DNA of 64,000 bases from Pseudooceanicola marinus (GCF_020177265.1 NZ_JAIVMC010000001.1:744001-808000), one strand, 5' to 3'; counted from the first letter of the stretch, positions 1 to 8,993 are shown. Translations and numbers: made by a program. The notes: a model not told the origin generated them from the sequence alone.

Positions 1-137
1 CCTGGGGATGACCCCGGGCCGTTCGCTCACTTGTTCCAGCATGTCACAACCTATAGGCGAGACCGTACGCTGTGTCAAACCGGGACAACGGGCGCAGGCT
101 GCAAGGATCCGTTAAGACGCGGCCCTGAAAACGCGAC

Positions 138-161
138 AACCCGCTGCAATTGCAACGGGTT
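138..161 (-). terminator. Putative terminator hairpin after mltG
   Basis: A near-perfect palindrome with arms AACCCGTTGCA / TGCAGCGGGTT (one G-U pair in RNA) lies 39 bases past the mltG stop on the minus strand and is followed by GTCGCGTTTT. The T-tract is imperfect, so the call is tentative. I see no gene in bases 1-199. Confidence 0.4.
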
Positions 162-199
162 GCGCACAGCTCTTCACCTATCGCCGCAGCGGTCCGGAC

Positions 200-1357
200 C
201 TACTGGTTGGCCCGTTCCGCCTCGATCTCACGCCAGCGCGCGACGTTGCGGTTATGCTCGTCCAGGGTCTCTGCAAAGGCGTGACCACCGGTGCCATCGG
301 CCACGAAGTAGACGTAGTCGGTGGCCTCGGGGTTCACCGCCGCCTCGATCGAGGCGCGCCCCGGGTTGGCGATCGGCGTCGGCGGCAGGCCGTCGATGAC
401 ATAGGTGTTGTAGGGCGTCTCGCCGCGCAGTTCGCTCTGGCGCAGGCCCCGGTCCAGGATGCCCTGCCCGTTGGTCACGCCGTAGATCACCGTCGGGTCC
501 GTCTGCAGGCGCATGCCACGCTTCAGCCGGTTCTCGAAGACGGAGGCGACGGCCCGGCGCTCGTCCGGCACGGCGGTCTCCTTCTCGATGATCGAGGCCA
601 TGATCAGCACCTCCTGCGGCGTCGCCAGCGGCAGGTCCTCCACCCGGTTCGACCAGGCTTCGGCCAGGATCGTGCTCTGACGCGCCTGCATCTCCTCGAC
701 AACCTCGGCCACCGGCTCGCCACGCGAGAACTCGTAACTGTCGGGTGCCAGACTGCCCTCGGCCGGGATCTCCTCGATGGTGCCCTGCAGCTCCTCGATG
801 GAGTTCAGAAGCTGCACAACCTGCCAGGAGGTCACGCCCTCGGCCATCTGCAGGCGGAACCGCGTGTCGGCAGAGGCCTGAACCTCGGTGAAGGCCGCGG
901 GCACCTCTTCCACTTCGCCGGGCACGAAACGGGCGCGCTCGACGAAACGGGTGGTGGCCGGATCCAGCTCGCGCACCAGGACGTCCGACTGGCGGACGCC
1001 GACGCGATAGACGATCTCGGTGCCACAGGTGGAGGCACCGCCCCGGGTCACGATGTCGACGATCTCTTCCATCGAGGCACCGGCGGGCACGAGGAAGGCC
1101 CCCGCCTTCAGGTCATCGGCCTTCTCGGCATAGTCGGCGCCGATCCGGAAGATCGAGGCATGGGTCACCGCGCCCTGCTCTTCCAGGTTGGCACTGACAA
1201 CGCGCATGTTGGAGCCGCGATCCACCTGAAGGCAAATCGCCTCCGCCAGCGGACCCGGCTCCACGTATTGCCGCTGCCCCCAGATCAGGGCGCCCGCCAG
1301 CAGGAAGACGCCCACGATCAGCAGGGTGAAGCCGTTGGAGGCCACGGATTTCCACAT
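200..1357 (-). CDS. mltG: Endolytic murein transglycosylase MltG
   Basis: 385-residue membrane-anchored lytic transglycosylase of the YceG/MltG family, which cleaves nascent glycan strands at the inner membrane and sets their length. One N-terminal transmembrane segment (about residues 9-27) precedes a periplasmic domain. The family hallmarks are in order: LAPDSYEF near 204, the catalytic-glutamate motif SIIEKET near 256-262, LQTDPTVIYG near 284, and YNTY with GLPPTPIANPG near 315-330. The ATG at 1357 lies two bases after the fabF stop, so the gene is translated as the distal cistron of a fabF-mltG unit. That pairing is common in this bacterial group. Length matches the family, and I see no missing catalytic residue. 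Confidence 0.95.
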   Translation of the reverse strand: MWKSVASNGFTLLIVGVFLLAGALIWGQRQYVEPGPLAEAICLQVDRGSNMRVVSANLEEQGAVTHASIFRIGADYAEKADDLKAGAFLVPAGASMEEIVDIVTRGGASTCGTEIVYRVGVRQSDVLVRELDPATTRFVERARFVPGEVEEVPAAFTEVQASADTRFRLQMAEGVTSWQVVQLLNSIEELQGTIEEIPAEGSLAPDSYEFSRGEPVAEVVEEMQARQSTILAEAWSNRVEDLPLATPQEVLIMASIIEKETAVPDERRAVASVFENRLKRGMRLQTDPTVIYGVTNGQGILDRGLRQSELRGETPYNTYVIDGLPPTPIANPGRASIEAAVNPEATDYVYFVADGTGGHAFAETLDEHNRNVARWREIEAERANQ

Positions 1358-1359
1358 GA

Positions 1360-2619
1360 TCAGCGCACCTTGCCGAAGACCAGCGAGGCGTTGGTGCCGC
1401 CGAAGCCGAAGCTGTTGGACAGGGCCACGTCGATCTTGCGTTCCACCTTCGCATTGGGCGCCAGGTCCATCTTGGTCTCGACCGCGAGGTTTTCGAGGTT
1501 GATGGTCGGCGGCGCCACCTGGTCACGGATCGCCAGGATCGAGAAGATCGCCTCGATCGCGCCAGCCGCCCCCAGAAGGTGGCCGGTGGCGGATTTCGTC
1601 GAGGACATGGTGACTTCGGAGGCGTGATCACCCATCAGGCGCTCCACCGCGCCCAACTCGATGGTGTCGGCCATGGTCGAGGTGCCATGCGCGTTGACGT
1701 AATCCACGTCGGCGGCGGTCAGGCCTGCGCGCTTTAGCGCCATTTCCATGCAGCGCCGCGCGCCGTCGCCGTCCTCGGAGGGCGCGGTGATGTGGTAGGC
1801 GTCGCCCGACAGGCCGTAGCCCAGGTATTCACCGTAGATCTTCGCGCCACGGGCCACGGCGTGTTCGTATTCTTCCAGCACGACGATGCCCGCGCCCTCG
1901 CCCATGACGAATCCGTCACGGTCGGCGTCATAGGGGCGGCTGGCCTTCTCGGGCTCGTCCGGGCGCTTGGTGGACAGGGCCTTGCAGGCGTTGAAGCCCG
2001 CGATGCCGATCTTGCAGATCGCGGCCTCGGCGCCACCGGCAACCATCACGTCCGCGTCGCCCCACTGGATCAGCCGGGCGGCGTCACCGATGGCATGGGC
2101 GCCCGTCGAACAGGCGGTCACGACCGAATGGTTCGGGCCCCTGAAGCCGTACTTGATCGACACCTGACCGGAGATCAGGTTGATCAGCGCGCCGGGGACA
2201 AAGAAGGGCGACACGCGGCGCGGGCCCTTTTCTTCCATCATCACGGCGGTGTTGGCGATGGAGTTCAGACCACCGATGCCAGAGCCGATCAGGACGCCGG
2301 TGCGTTCCAGGGCCTCGGTGTCTTCGGGGGTCCAGCCGGCGTCCTCGACGGCCATCTGCGCGGCCGCCAGGCCGAACAGGATGAAGGTGTCGATCTTGCG
2401 CTGTTCCTTCGGGGCCAGCCACTGGTCGGCGTTGAAGGTGCCGTCGGTGCCATCCCCGCGCGGGACCTCGCAGGCATAGGTGGTGGCCAGGCCTTCGGTA
2501 TCAAACTGGGTGATCGGACCGGCGCCCGATTTGCCTTCCAGGATCCGGCTCCAGCTTTCCTCGACTCCGCAGGCCAGCGGGGTCACCAGGCCCAGACCGG
2601 TAACAACGACACGACGCAT
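1360..2619 (-). CDS. fabF: Beta-ketoacyl-ACP synthase II (FabF)
   Basis: 419-residue KAS II, the condensing enzyme that extends acyl-ACP with malonyl-ACP in type II fatty-acid synthesis in the cytoplasm. The Cys-His-His triad is complete: Cys170 in VVTACSTGAH, His311 in NAHGTST and His347 in ATGHLLGAAGA. The start is the ATG at 2619 (protein MRRVVVTGLG), preceded by AAAGGGG eight bases upstream. A longer in-frame reading upstream is low-complexity and has no ribosome site. fabF is followed directly by mltG, and acpP, fabG and fabD lie upstream on the same strand, with a hypothetical gene between fabF and acpP. The whole block reads as the fatty-acid cluster. Confidence 0.96.
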   Translation of the reverse strand: MRRVVVTGLGLVTPLACGVEESWSRILEGKSGAGPITQFDTEGLATTYACEVPRGDGTDGTFNADQWLAPKEQRKIDTFILFGLAAAQMAVEDAGWTPEDTEALERTGVLIGSGIGGLNSIANTAVMMEEKGPRRVSPFFVPGALINLISGQVSIKYGFRGPNHSVVTACSTGAHAIGDAARLIQWGDADVMVAGGAEAAICKIGIAGFNACKALSTKRPDEPEKASRPYDADRDGFVMGEGAGIVVLEEYEHAVARGAKIYGEYLGYGLSGDAYHITAPSEDGDGARRCMEMALKRAGLTAADVDYVNAHGTSTMADTIELGAVERLMGDHASEVTMSSTKSATGHLLGAAGAIEAIFSILAIRDQVAPPTINLENLAVETKMDLAPNAKVERKIDVALSNSFGFGGTNASLVFGKVR

Positions 2620-2816
2620 GTATTCTGCCCCTTTGATTTGCTCTCCGCCCGCTCTTACCCGAGGGCGCGCCCCCGGGGCAAGACTTCCGCGTTTACCCTG
2701 ACGGTTTTGGGCAGGCAAAAGCAGGGGATTGCGCCCTGGATCCGGCGTGGCGGGGGGCGCTGCTCCCGTCCCGGCCGGGGCCGCCCCTCCCCGGGATCCT
2801 TGGGGCAAGGAGAAGA

Positions 2817-3500
2817 TCAGGCCGGCGGAGCTTCGGCCACGTAGTCGCGCAGGAAGGCGGCCAGGGCGGGCTGGCGGTCGCCGATGGCCAGGGCGATCTC
2901 ACCGGCCAGGCGGCGGTCGGTCGCGTCGGGGGCGCCCTCCGCCCGGATCGCGGTCAGGCTTTCGCCGTCGGCCCACATCTGCATCGCATGCGGCAGATCC
3001 CGGGCCCCGTGCCAGCCGGCATGGCCGCCGGCCAGTTGCACCGCCACGAAGGGCCGCTCGGCCGGCACACGGTCCAGGCAGAGGCGGGCCAGACCGTCGC
3101 CCGCACCGTCCAGCCAGGCCCCCATGGCCGCCAGCGCCGCCATGTCCTCGTCCCGCAGCCGCCGGTCCGCCGGCAACCAGGGGTGAGCGTGATCCGCCGC
3201 CTCCAGCGACAGCCCGCGGAACCGCGCGCCCGCGTCGCTCTGGCGTTGCGCGCAGAACAGCGCCTGGGCGTAGAACTCCAGAACCGGCTCGCTCTGCGGG
3301 GCGATCTCCACCAGCCAGGGCAGCGCCGCGTAGCTGACGGGATAGAGCTCCTCCTGGTGGTGCAGCTCTTCCCAGAAGAGATGCTGCGCCTCTTCCGCGT
3401 CCCATCGGGCCGCCAGACGGCCCAGTTGCCCAGGCACATCGCGCACCCCGTAGGGGCCGTAAAGCCGGGTCCAGATCGGGTCAGACAGCTCAAGCCGCAT
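2817..3500 (-). CDS. Hypothetical protein between acpP and fabF
   Basis: 227-residue protein of unknown function; I do not recognise a named domain. It is soluble, Ala/Glu/Leu-rich and looks alpha-helical, with no signal peptide or membrane segment. A conspicuous patch is HLFWEELHHQEELYPVSYAA followed by LPWLVEIAP, near residues 40-70. I recall similar Tyr-Pro-x-Ser-Tyr-Ala-Ala segments in uncharacterised helical-repeat proteins, but that is only an impression. The ATG at 3500 has a strong AAGGAGG seven bases upstream. An ATG six codons earlier overlaps that ribosome site and is rejected. The gene interrupts the acpP-fabF interval and is separated from acpP by a terminator, so it probably has its own promoter. 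Confidence 0.7.
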   Translation of the reverse strand: MRLELSDPIWTRLYGPYGVRDVPGQLGRLAARWDAEEAQHLFWEELHHQEELYPVSYAALPWLVEIAPQSEPVLEFYAQALFCAQRQSDAGARFRGLSLEAADHAHPWLPADRRLRDEDMAALAAMGAWLDGAGDGLARLCLDRVPAERPFVAVQLAGGHAGWHGARDLPHAMQMWADGESLTAIRAEGAPDATDRRLAGEIALAIGDRQPALAAFLRDYVAEAPPA

Positions 3501-3551
3501 GATCCCGCCCTCCTTCAAACCTGTTGGCAGACCTTTTGGTCCTGCTCATGC

Positions 3552-3585
3552 AAAAGGGGCCCCCACCATCGGCAGGAGCCCCTTT
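3552..3585 (-). terminator. Terminator after acpP
   Basis: On the minus strand the arms AAAGGGGC and GGCCCCTTTT form a G/C-rich stem with an internal loop, followed by a short T-run. It lies about 50 bases beyond the acpP stop and separates acpP from the downstream hypothetical gene. Confidence 0.6.
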
Positions 3586-3631
3586 CGATCTTGCTGCGAC
3601 GGCGGAATGCACGTCGCCCCCGTCACTGGCC

Positions 3632-3865
3632 TCAGGCCGCGTCGGAGATGAATTTCACTGCGTCGCCGAAGGTCTGGATGTTCTCGGCGGCGTCATCGGG
3701 GATCTCGATGCCGAACTCTTCTTCGAAGGCCATGACCAGTTCGACGGTATCCAGGCTGTCTGCGCCCAGGTCGTCGATGAACGAGGCGTTCTCGGTCACT
3801 TTTTCTTCTTCCACGCCGAGATGCTCGACAACGATTTTCTTCACGCGCTCTGCGACATCGCTCAT
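3632..3865 (-). CDS. acpP: Acyl carrier protein
   Basis: 77-residue acidic acyl carrier protein. Holo-ACP carries growing acyl chains on a 4'-phosphopantetheine arm for all Fab enzymes and for lipid A and phospholipid synthesis. The attachment site is Ser37 within [11 protein letters not shown], the canonical DSL motif. The ATG at 3865 follows GAGGGGAAGACCT. A long open frame upstream of it is non-coding leader. It is flanked by its own promoter and terminator, as expected for a gene that must be expressed far above its neighbours. Confidence 0.98.
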   Translation of the reverse strand: MSDVAERVKKIVVEHLGVEEEKVTENASFIDDLGADSLDTVELVMAFEEEFGIEIPDDAAENIQTFGDAVKFISDAA

Positions 3866-4016
3866 AGGTCTTCCCCTCACGTCACATGGGCCAACGGCCC
3901 GTTTCTTGCCTCGCCCCGGCGGGGCAGCTTCCAATGCCCTTGCGGGCTCTTCCGCCCCGCATCGCGAGGCGCGGGGCCATGGCCCCGAAGGACCCTTACC
4001 CGCAAAATCTGCGCCG

Positions 4017-4044
4017 CCTATAGCACATGGTTTCGGTAACGCAA
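4017..4044 (-). promoter_or_regulatory. Candidate acpP promoter
   Basis: On the minus strand, TTGCGT at 4044-4039 and TATAGG at 4022-4017 are separated by 16 bases. They lie about 150 bases upstream of the acpP ATG, just before a GC-rich leader. The match is moderate (the -10 is better than the -35). The 381-base gap 3866-4246 otherwise holds only this promoter region and the fabG terminator. Confidence 0.4.
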
Positions 4045-4192
4045 ACGCTTTCGGGGCGTATTCCCCAGCTGGGACCTCACGCCCGGCTCCGCAAGACGTG
4101 AGGCCCCTGCAAATGCGTCGCTTCGCCTCCCATGCGCCCGGAATTTCAGCGCCAGGTTCAAGGCACACTCCCACACAACTCCTCACCACGCA

Positions 4193-4222
4193 AAAGAAAA
4201 CCCCGGGCACGCGGCCCGGGGC
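4193..4222 (-). terminator. Terminator after fabG
   Basis: On the minus strand, a stem of about eight G/C pairs (GCCCCGGG / CCCGGGG) around CCGCGTG is followed by TTTTCTTTTG. It lies just past the fabG stop codon and is a clear intrinsic terminator. Confidence 0.8.
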
Positions 4223-4246
4223 TCGATCACGCGGCGCGGGGCCGGA

Positions 4247-4984
4247 TCACAGCATGGCCATGCCGCCGTTGACATGCAGCGTGCTGCCGGTGACGTAGCC
4301 CGCCTCGGGGCTGGCCAGGTAGAGAACGGCGGCCGCGATCTCCTCGGGCGTGCCCATGCGGCCGGCGGGAATCTGCGCGTCGATCTTGGCCTTCTGGTCG
4401 TCATTCAGTTTCTCGGTCATCGCGGTGGCGATGAAACCGGGCGCCACGCAGTTGGCGGTGATGCCTCGACTGGCGACCTCATAGGCGATGGACTTGGTCA
4501 TGCCGACCATGCCGGCCTTGGCGGCGGCATAGTTCACCTGGCCCGGGTTGCCGGTGGCGCCGACGATCGAGCTGATGTTGACGATGCGGCCCCAGCGGGA
4601 CTTCATCATCGGGCGCATCACACCACGGCACAGGCGCATGGTGGCGGTCAGGTTGATGTCGATCACCGACTGCCAGTCCTCGTCGCTCATCCGCATGAAG
4701 ATCTGATCGCGGGTGATCCCGGCGTTGTTGACCAGAATGTCGAGGCCACCCATGGCGGCGATGGCCGCCTTGGGCAGGTTGTCCACGGCTTCGGCGTCAG
4801 AGAGGTTGCAGGGCAGCACATGGGCGCGCTCGCCCAGTTCCGCCGCCAGCTCCTGCAGGGGGGCCTCGCGCGTGCCGCTCAGGCCGACCGTTGCGCCTGC
4901 ACCATGCAGCGCCTTGGCAATCGCGCCGCCGATACCACCGCTTGCGCCGGTCACCAGCGCCACCTTGCCCGTCAGATCAAACAT
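4247..4984 (-). CDS. fabG: 3-oxoacyl-ACP reductase FabG
   Basis: 245-residue NADPH-dependent short-chain dehydrogenase that reduces 3-ketoacyl-ACP in fatty-acid elongation. It shows the dinucleotide motif TGASGGIG (12-19), NNAG (86-89), and the catalytic set Asn111, Ser139, Tyr152 and Lys156 (NYAAAKAG). The C-terminal GSTLHVNGGMAML is typical of FabG. It lies between fabD upstream and acpP downstream, all on the minus strand. A strong terminator follows it, so fabD-fabG may form a unit separate from acpP. Confidence 0.97.
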   Translation of the reverse strand: MFDLTGKVALVTGASGGIGGAIAKALHGAGATVGLSGTREAPLQELAAELGERAHVLPCNLSDAEAVDNLPKAAIAAMGGLDILVNNAGITRDQIFMRMSDEDWQSVIDINLTATMRLCRGVMRPMMKSRWGRIVNISSIVGATGNPGQVNYAAAKAGMVGMTKSIAYEVASRGITANCVAPGFIATAMTEKLNDDQKAKIDAQIPAGRMGTPEEIAAAVLYLASPEAGYVTGSTLHVNGGMAML

Positions 4985-5041
4985 TCTTCAAACTCCTTTA
5001 CCACAGGGCGTTGGCACGGGGCGTGCCACCCTGCCCATTGC

Positions 5042-5067
5042 TGGCTGAAATATACTCTGCGGCCCGG
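5042..5067 (-). repeat. Degenerate copy of a dispersed GAGTATTT element
   Basis: Read on the minus strand, this fabD-fabG spacer contains GAGTATATTTCAGCCA. It matches, with one inserted base, the GAGTATTTTCAGCCA of the element at 59789-59845. Other copies are at 8848-8875, 13151-13220 and 14722-14740. Confidence 0.5.
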
Positions 5068-5093
5068 CGACTGATGCCCCCGGGCCGGTCAAC

Positions 5094-6032
5094 TCACTCG
5101 GCGGGGGTCATCACCGCGCGTACCTCGTCGGGGGTACCGACCTGCTTGCAGGCGATGGACTTCTCGATGCGGCGGATCATGCCCGACAGGGCCTTGCCCG
5201 CGCCGATCTCCCAGATCTCGGTCACGCCCTGCCCGGCCATCCAGGCCACGCTTTCGCGCCAGCGGACCGACCCGGTGACCTGCTCGACCAGCAGCGCCTT
5301 GATCTCGGCGGGGTCGGTGACGGCCTCGGCGCGCACGTTGGCGACCAGGGGCACGGCGGGGGCGTTGAATTCCACGCCGGCCAGAGCCTCCTGCATCGCC
5401 TCGGCGGCAGGCTGCATCAGGGCGCAGTGGAAGGGGGCGGAGACGGGCAACAGCACGGCGCGCTTGGCGCCGCGGCCCTTGGCGATCTCCACCGCACGTT
5501 CAACGGCGGCCTTGTTGCCGGAGATCACGACCTGGCTGGGATCGTTGTCGTTCGCAGCCTGGCAAACCTCGCCCTGGGCCGCTTCTGCCGCAACCGCAGC
5601 GGCGGTGTCGAAATCGAGGCCCAGAAGCGCGGCCATGGCGCCTTCGCCCACGGGCACGGCGGCCTGCATGGCGCGGCCCCGGATGCGCAGCAGACGCGCG
5701 GCATCTGCGACGGAGAGGCTGCCGGCAGCGGCCAGGGCGGAATATTCGCCCAGCGAATGGCCCGCGACGAAGGCCGCGCTGTCCAGCGTCAGCCCCTCGG
5801 CCTCCAGCGCGCGGAAGGCGGCCAGCGAGGTCGCCATCAACGCCGGCTGGGCGTTCTCGGTCAGGGTCAGCTCCTCGGCCTCACCGGACCAGATCAGCGC
5901 TGACAGGTCCTGGCCCAGGGCCTCGTTCACATCGTCGAAAACGGCCTGCGCCTGGGGATAGCTCTCCGCCAGGGCCTGGCCCATCCCGATGGTCTGTGCC
6001 CCCTGCCCGGGGAAGACAAATGCACGGCTCAT
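5094..6032 (-). CDS. fabD: Malonyl-CoA:ACP transacylase FabD
   Basis: 312-residue acyltransferase that loads malonate from CoA onto ACP, supplying the extender unit for the condensing enzymes. The nucleophile Ser93 lies in GHSLGEYSAL, the partner His202 in SAPFHCALMQPA, and the oxyanion loop FPGQGAQ at 7-13. Length and motifs are standard. The ATG at 6032 has a GAAGGAGGC-type ribosome site upstream. It is the first gene of the fatty-acid block on this strand, and the 352-base gap upstream (6033-6384) must hold its promoter. I could not pick out a convincing -35/-10 pair there and see nothing else in that gap. Confidence 0.97.
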   Translation of the reverse strand: MSRAFVFPGQGAQTIGMGQALAESYPQAQAVFDDVNEALGQDLSALIWSGEAEELTLTENAQPALMATSLAAFRALEAEGLTLDSAAFVAGHSLGEYSALAAAGSLSVADAARLLRIRGRAMQAAVPVGEGAMAALLGLDFDTAAAVAAEAAQGEVCQAANDNDPSQVVISGNKAAVERAVEIAKGRGAKRAVLLPVSAPFHCALMQPAAEAMQEALAGVEFNAPAVPLVANVRAEAVTDPAEIKALLVEQVTGSVRWRESVAWMAGQGVTEIWEIGAGKALSGMIRRIEKSIACKQVGTPDEVRAVMTPAE

Positions 6033-6384
6033 GACCGCCTCCTTCTTCCGTGTTTACGGTATTCTCTCGCGTTCAGTTGCGCCGCCAGATAGCCGCTGCG
6101 GCCCTGCATGGCAATCGAAAGCGGTGCCGCAGAGCGGCGAAGGCGGGCCTGCGCCGGGGCACCCGTTGACGTAGGGGCCTGCCGTGGCTGCGCCCTTCCG
6201 CGGGTCACGTGTTGCTCACGCCCCAGTCACGTTGGCAGCAGGCGAACCGGCATGGATGCACAACAGCTGCGCGGGCCATGGGAATTGTGCCATGCTGCAC
6301 TGCAGATAAATTCGGGCTGAACCATCATTGCCATCCGTGCCGCCCCTGCCGCCGCCGGATCGAGATCGAGACCGAGGACAGCCG

Positions 6385-7611
6385 ATGCCCCTTTCAGATT
6401 CCCCCGCTCACTACGGCGCGGTCACCCGTGCCATCCACTGGCTGACCGCGCTGCTGATCCTGCTGGCCTGGCCCCTAGGCCTTTACGCCCACGCCCTGGC
6501 CGAGGAGATCCCGCATCTGACCGGCGCCGAACAGGCTGCGCGGGTGACGCTGACCGCCACGCTGTTCTCTGTGCACAAGACCATGGGCGTGGCCGTGGTG
6601 CTGGTGTCGGTCCTGCGCCTGCTCTGGGCTTGGGTCCAGCCGCGCCCCGGGCTGGTCAACGGCGACCACAAGGCCGAGGCCCTGGCGGCGGAAACCGTGC
6701 ACTACCTCCTCTACGCGCTGCTGATCGCCGTGCCGGTGACGGGCTGGATCCACCATGCCGCGACCGCAGGCTTCGCGCCGATCCTGTGGCCCTTCGGCCA
6801 ATCCCTGCCCTTCGTGCCGCAAAGCGAGACCGTCGCGGCCCTGTTCACCACGCTGCACTGGGCGTTGGCCTGGGCCCTGGCGGTGGTGCTGGTGCTGCAT
6901 ATCGCCGGCGCGCTGAAACACCATGTGATCGACCGGGACGCCACCCTGCGCCGCATGCTGCGCGGCGCCGCCGTGGAAGGCAGCGCGGCCCAGCCCGGCC
7001 ACGCCCTGCCCGCCGGGGCGGCCCTGGTGCTGCTGCTGGCCGTGGCCGGCGCCGGCATCGCCCTGCGCCCCTCCGCCCCCGAGGCCGCCGGCAGCACCCC
7101 TGCCCCCGCGCTTCAGCAAGCCGAGGGCGGCGACTGGCAGGTGACCGAAGGCGCCCTGTCGCTGGCGGTCACCCAGTTCGGCAATGTCGTCGAAGGCCAG
7201 TTCGCCGACTGGACCGCCGAGATCGAATGGGACGAGGACGCGGCCCCCGGCGTCGCGGGCCATGTCACGGTGACCGTCTCGATCCCCTCGCTGACGCTTG
7301 GCTCCGTCACCTCCCAGGCGCTTGGCGGCGACTTCCTGGCCGCTGAAGAGTACCCCACGGCCATCTTCGACGCCGACCTGGTGAAGCTGGAGGACGGCGG
7401 CCAGCGCGCCGAGGGCACCCTGGCCCTGCGCGGCGAAACCGCGCCCCTCGCCTTCCCCTTCAACCTGGCGATCGACGGCGACACCGCCACCGCCTCGGCC
7501 GACTTCACCCTCGACCGCCGCGACTTTGGCGTGGGCGCGGGGATGACCGACGAAAGCTCGGTCGCCTTTGCCGTCTCCGGCGGGTTCGAGCTGACCGCGA
7601 TCCGCGACTGA
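6385..7611 (+). CDS. Cytochrome b561 fused to a YceI-like domain
   Basis: 408-residue fusion. Residues about 1-215 form a four-helix cytochrome b561 with histidines suited to bis-haem ligation (AIHWLTALL, VHKTMGVAV, VHYLLYALL, LHWALAWAL with a further His). A further transmembrane segment follows near 215-235. Residues about 235-408 are a YceI-type lipocalin-like barrel, predicted to face the periplasm. In related systems YceI proteins bind isoprenoid lipids and b561 moves electrons to or from quinone, so a quinone-linked redox or sensing role is plausible but inferred. The ATG at 6385 is chosen because it starts at the conserved region; upstream in-frame sequence is Pro/Arg junk. A stand-alone YceI gene lies convergently just downstream. 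Confidence 0.88.
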   Translation: MPLSDSPAHYGAVTRAIHWLTALLILLAWPLGLYAHALAEEIPHLTGAEQAARVTLTATLFSVHKTMGVAVVLVSVLRLLWAWVQPRPGLVNGDHKAEALAAETVHYLLYALLIAVPVTGWIHHAATAGFAPILWPFGQSLPFVPQSETVAALFTTLHWALAWALAVVLVLHIAGALKHHVIDRDATLRRMLRGAAVEGSAAQPGHALPAGAALVLLLAVAGAGIALRPSAPEAAGSTPAPALQQAEGGDWQVTEGALSLAVTQFGNVVEGQFADWTAEIEWDEDAAPGVAGHVTVTVSIPSLTLGSVTSQALGGDFLAAEEYPTAIFDADLVKLEDGGQRAEGTLALRGETAPLAFPFNLAIDGDTATASADFTLDRRDFGVGAGMTDESSVAFAVSGGFELTAIRD

Positions 7612-7646
7612 CCGGGGCCTCCCTCCCCCTTCTCAGCCTGCGATGG

Positions 7647-7675
7647 AAAGGGCGGCCTTCGGGTCGCCCTTTTTC
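7647..7675 (+). terminator. Terminator after the b561-YceI gene
   Basis: AAAGGGCGG-CCTTCGGGT-CGCCCTTTTT forms a stem of AAGGGCG/CGCCCTT closed by a TTCG-containing loop and followed by a T-run, 36 bases past the stop. Confidence 0.8.
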
Positions 7676-7990
7676 CTGTCGGTCAGGGTCATGGCAAAGT
7701 CGTTCCAGTGTCGGCGCCGGCGGACCCTGCCGTACGGACGCGTCACGCGCAAAAGCCATGGCAACAACGCGGCACGGGCGTGCTGGTGCGCTGCCCCTGC
7801 CCCCCGTCACCGCCATGCAATCATGAGACATTCCGCGGCCCGCCCAACGACGGCCGCGGCGTCCGGGCAACCCTGGGATCTGTGAGCGAGGTCAGCGCGC
7901 CCAGCTTACCCAGGCCGAGCCAGCAGCAATCCAGGACCTGGCGCCGGTCCACTCTCGGCAAGGCGCCCTCGACGCCCTTGTCCTCAAACC

Positions 7991-8019
7991 AAAAGGGCCG
8001 CCCCTTTCGGGACGGCCCT
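7991..8019 (-). terminator. Terminator after yceI
   Basis: On the minus strand GGGCCGTCCC, a GAAA tetraloop and GGGGCGGCCC form a ten-pair stem (one G-U) followed by TTTTGG. The stretch between this and the terminator at 7647 (7676-7990) shows nothing I can support. Confidence 0.85.
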
Positions 8020-8076
8020 CTCCGGCGGCCAGCAGTGGGGATGCACTCCCGACCGCCGGACCCTGATGTCAGGGGA

Positions 8077-8652
8077 TCACTCGGCCTGCATGGCCTCGAT
8101 GGAGATCTCGATTTCCACCTCGTCGCTGACGTAGGGGGCGAACATGCCCATGTCATAGTCGGAGCGCAGGACGGTGGTGGTGGCGTCGAAGCCGGCCCAC
8201 TGCTTGCCTTCCATCGGGTGCTCGCCCAGCTGGTTCAGCTTGGCGTCCAGCACGACTTCGTTGGTCACGCCATTGATGGTCAGGTCGCCGGTGATCAGGC
8301 CGGTGTCCTCACCCGTCACTTCGATCGAGGTCGAGGTGAAGGACACGTTGTCGTTTTCGTCGGCGCCGAAGAAGTCACCGGTCAGGAAGTGCTCGGTGCG
8401 GGCGTCGATGCCGGTCAGCAGCGAGGAGGCCGGGAAGGCCACTTCGACGGAGGAGGCAGCGGGATCTTCGGCGTCGAACATGATCGTGCCGTCGAAGCCC
8501 GAGAACATGCCGAAACCGGTGGAGAAGCCCAGGTGGTTGTAGTGGAACACGATCTGGGTGTGGGTGTTGTCCAGCGTGTATTCCACCGGCTCCGCAACGG
8601 CGGCGGTCGCGGCGGCAAGCGTCAGGGCGGAGCCGAGCAGCAGTTTCTTCAT
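8077..8652 (-). CDS. Periplasmic YceI family protein
   Basis: 191-residue secreted YceI barrel protein. A signal peptide (MKKLLLGSALTLAAATAAVA) with cleavage near residue 20-21 is followed by the YceI fold, beginning with YTLDNTHTQIVFHYNHLGFS and containing GFDGTI and GDLTINGVTNEV. YceI proteins bind long-chain isoprenoids or amphiphiles in the periplasm. No enzymatic activity is implied. It converges with the b561-YceI fusion, so free and membrane-tethered versions of the same domain sit side by side, which suggests a shared ligand. It has its own terminator. Confidence 0.9.
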   Translation of the reverse strand: MKKLLLGSALTLAAATAAVAEPVEYTLDNTHTQIVFHYNHLGFSTGFGMFSGFDGTIMFDAEDPAASSVEVAFPASSLLTGIDARTEHFLTGDFFGADENDNVSFTSTSIEVTGEDTGLITGDLTINGVTNEVVLDAKLNQLGEHPMEGKQWAGFDATTTVLRSDYDMGMFAPYVSDEVEIEISIEAMQAE

Positions 8653-8847
8653 GGGGTCCTATCCTCCTTCGGGGGATGCGTTTTTCGATGGGGCCAAGGT
8701 TGCTGCGATGCCGCGTAATCGCAATTCCACAGAACCCCACAGGGTCTGTGGATCTGTGAACATCGTGACGCGGAATGCCGCCTATTCGTGCGCCGCTTGC
8801 CACGGTTGTAGGCTGACGGGACGAACCGGGCGGGGCCAGCGCCCGCG

Positions 8848-8875
8848 CCCCCGGAATACTTCCGGCAAAAGAGGA
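8848..8875 (+). repeat. Degenerate copy of a dispersed GAGTATTT element
   Basis: CCCCCGGAATACTTCCGGCA followed by AAAGAGGAG resembles the core of the element family seen at 13151 and 59789 (C-rich tract, then CGGRGTATTT, then GGCA). It lies in the 407-base yceI-rpsF intergenic region. Confidence 0.35.
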
Positions 8876-8993
8876 GACATCGCGCCAGCGCCAGCGATCC
8901 GGCTGCCGCAGGTCACGGCGCTTGCCCTTTGGGTGGAAGGGCTGTAAGGGGAGGCCTCCTTCCGCAGGATATATGAACCGCGCAGTCTCTCGT

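Noticed and set aside
254-1627. Long plus-strand reading frame opposite mltG and fabF
   Set aside because: It is antisense to two clear genes, His/Gly/Leu-rich and without a domain. High GC content makes such shadow frames common here.
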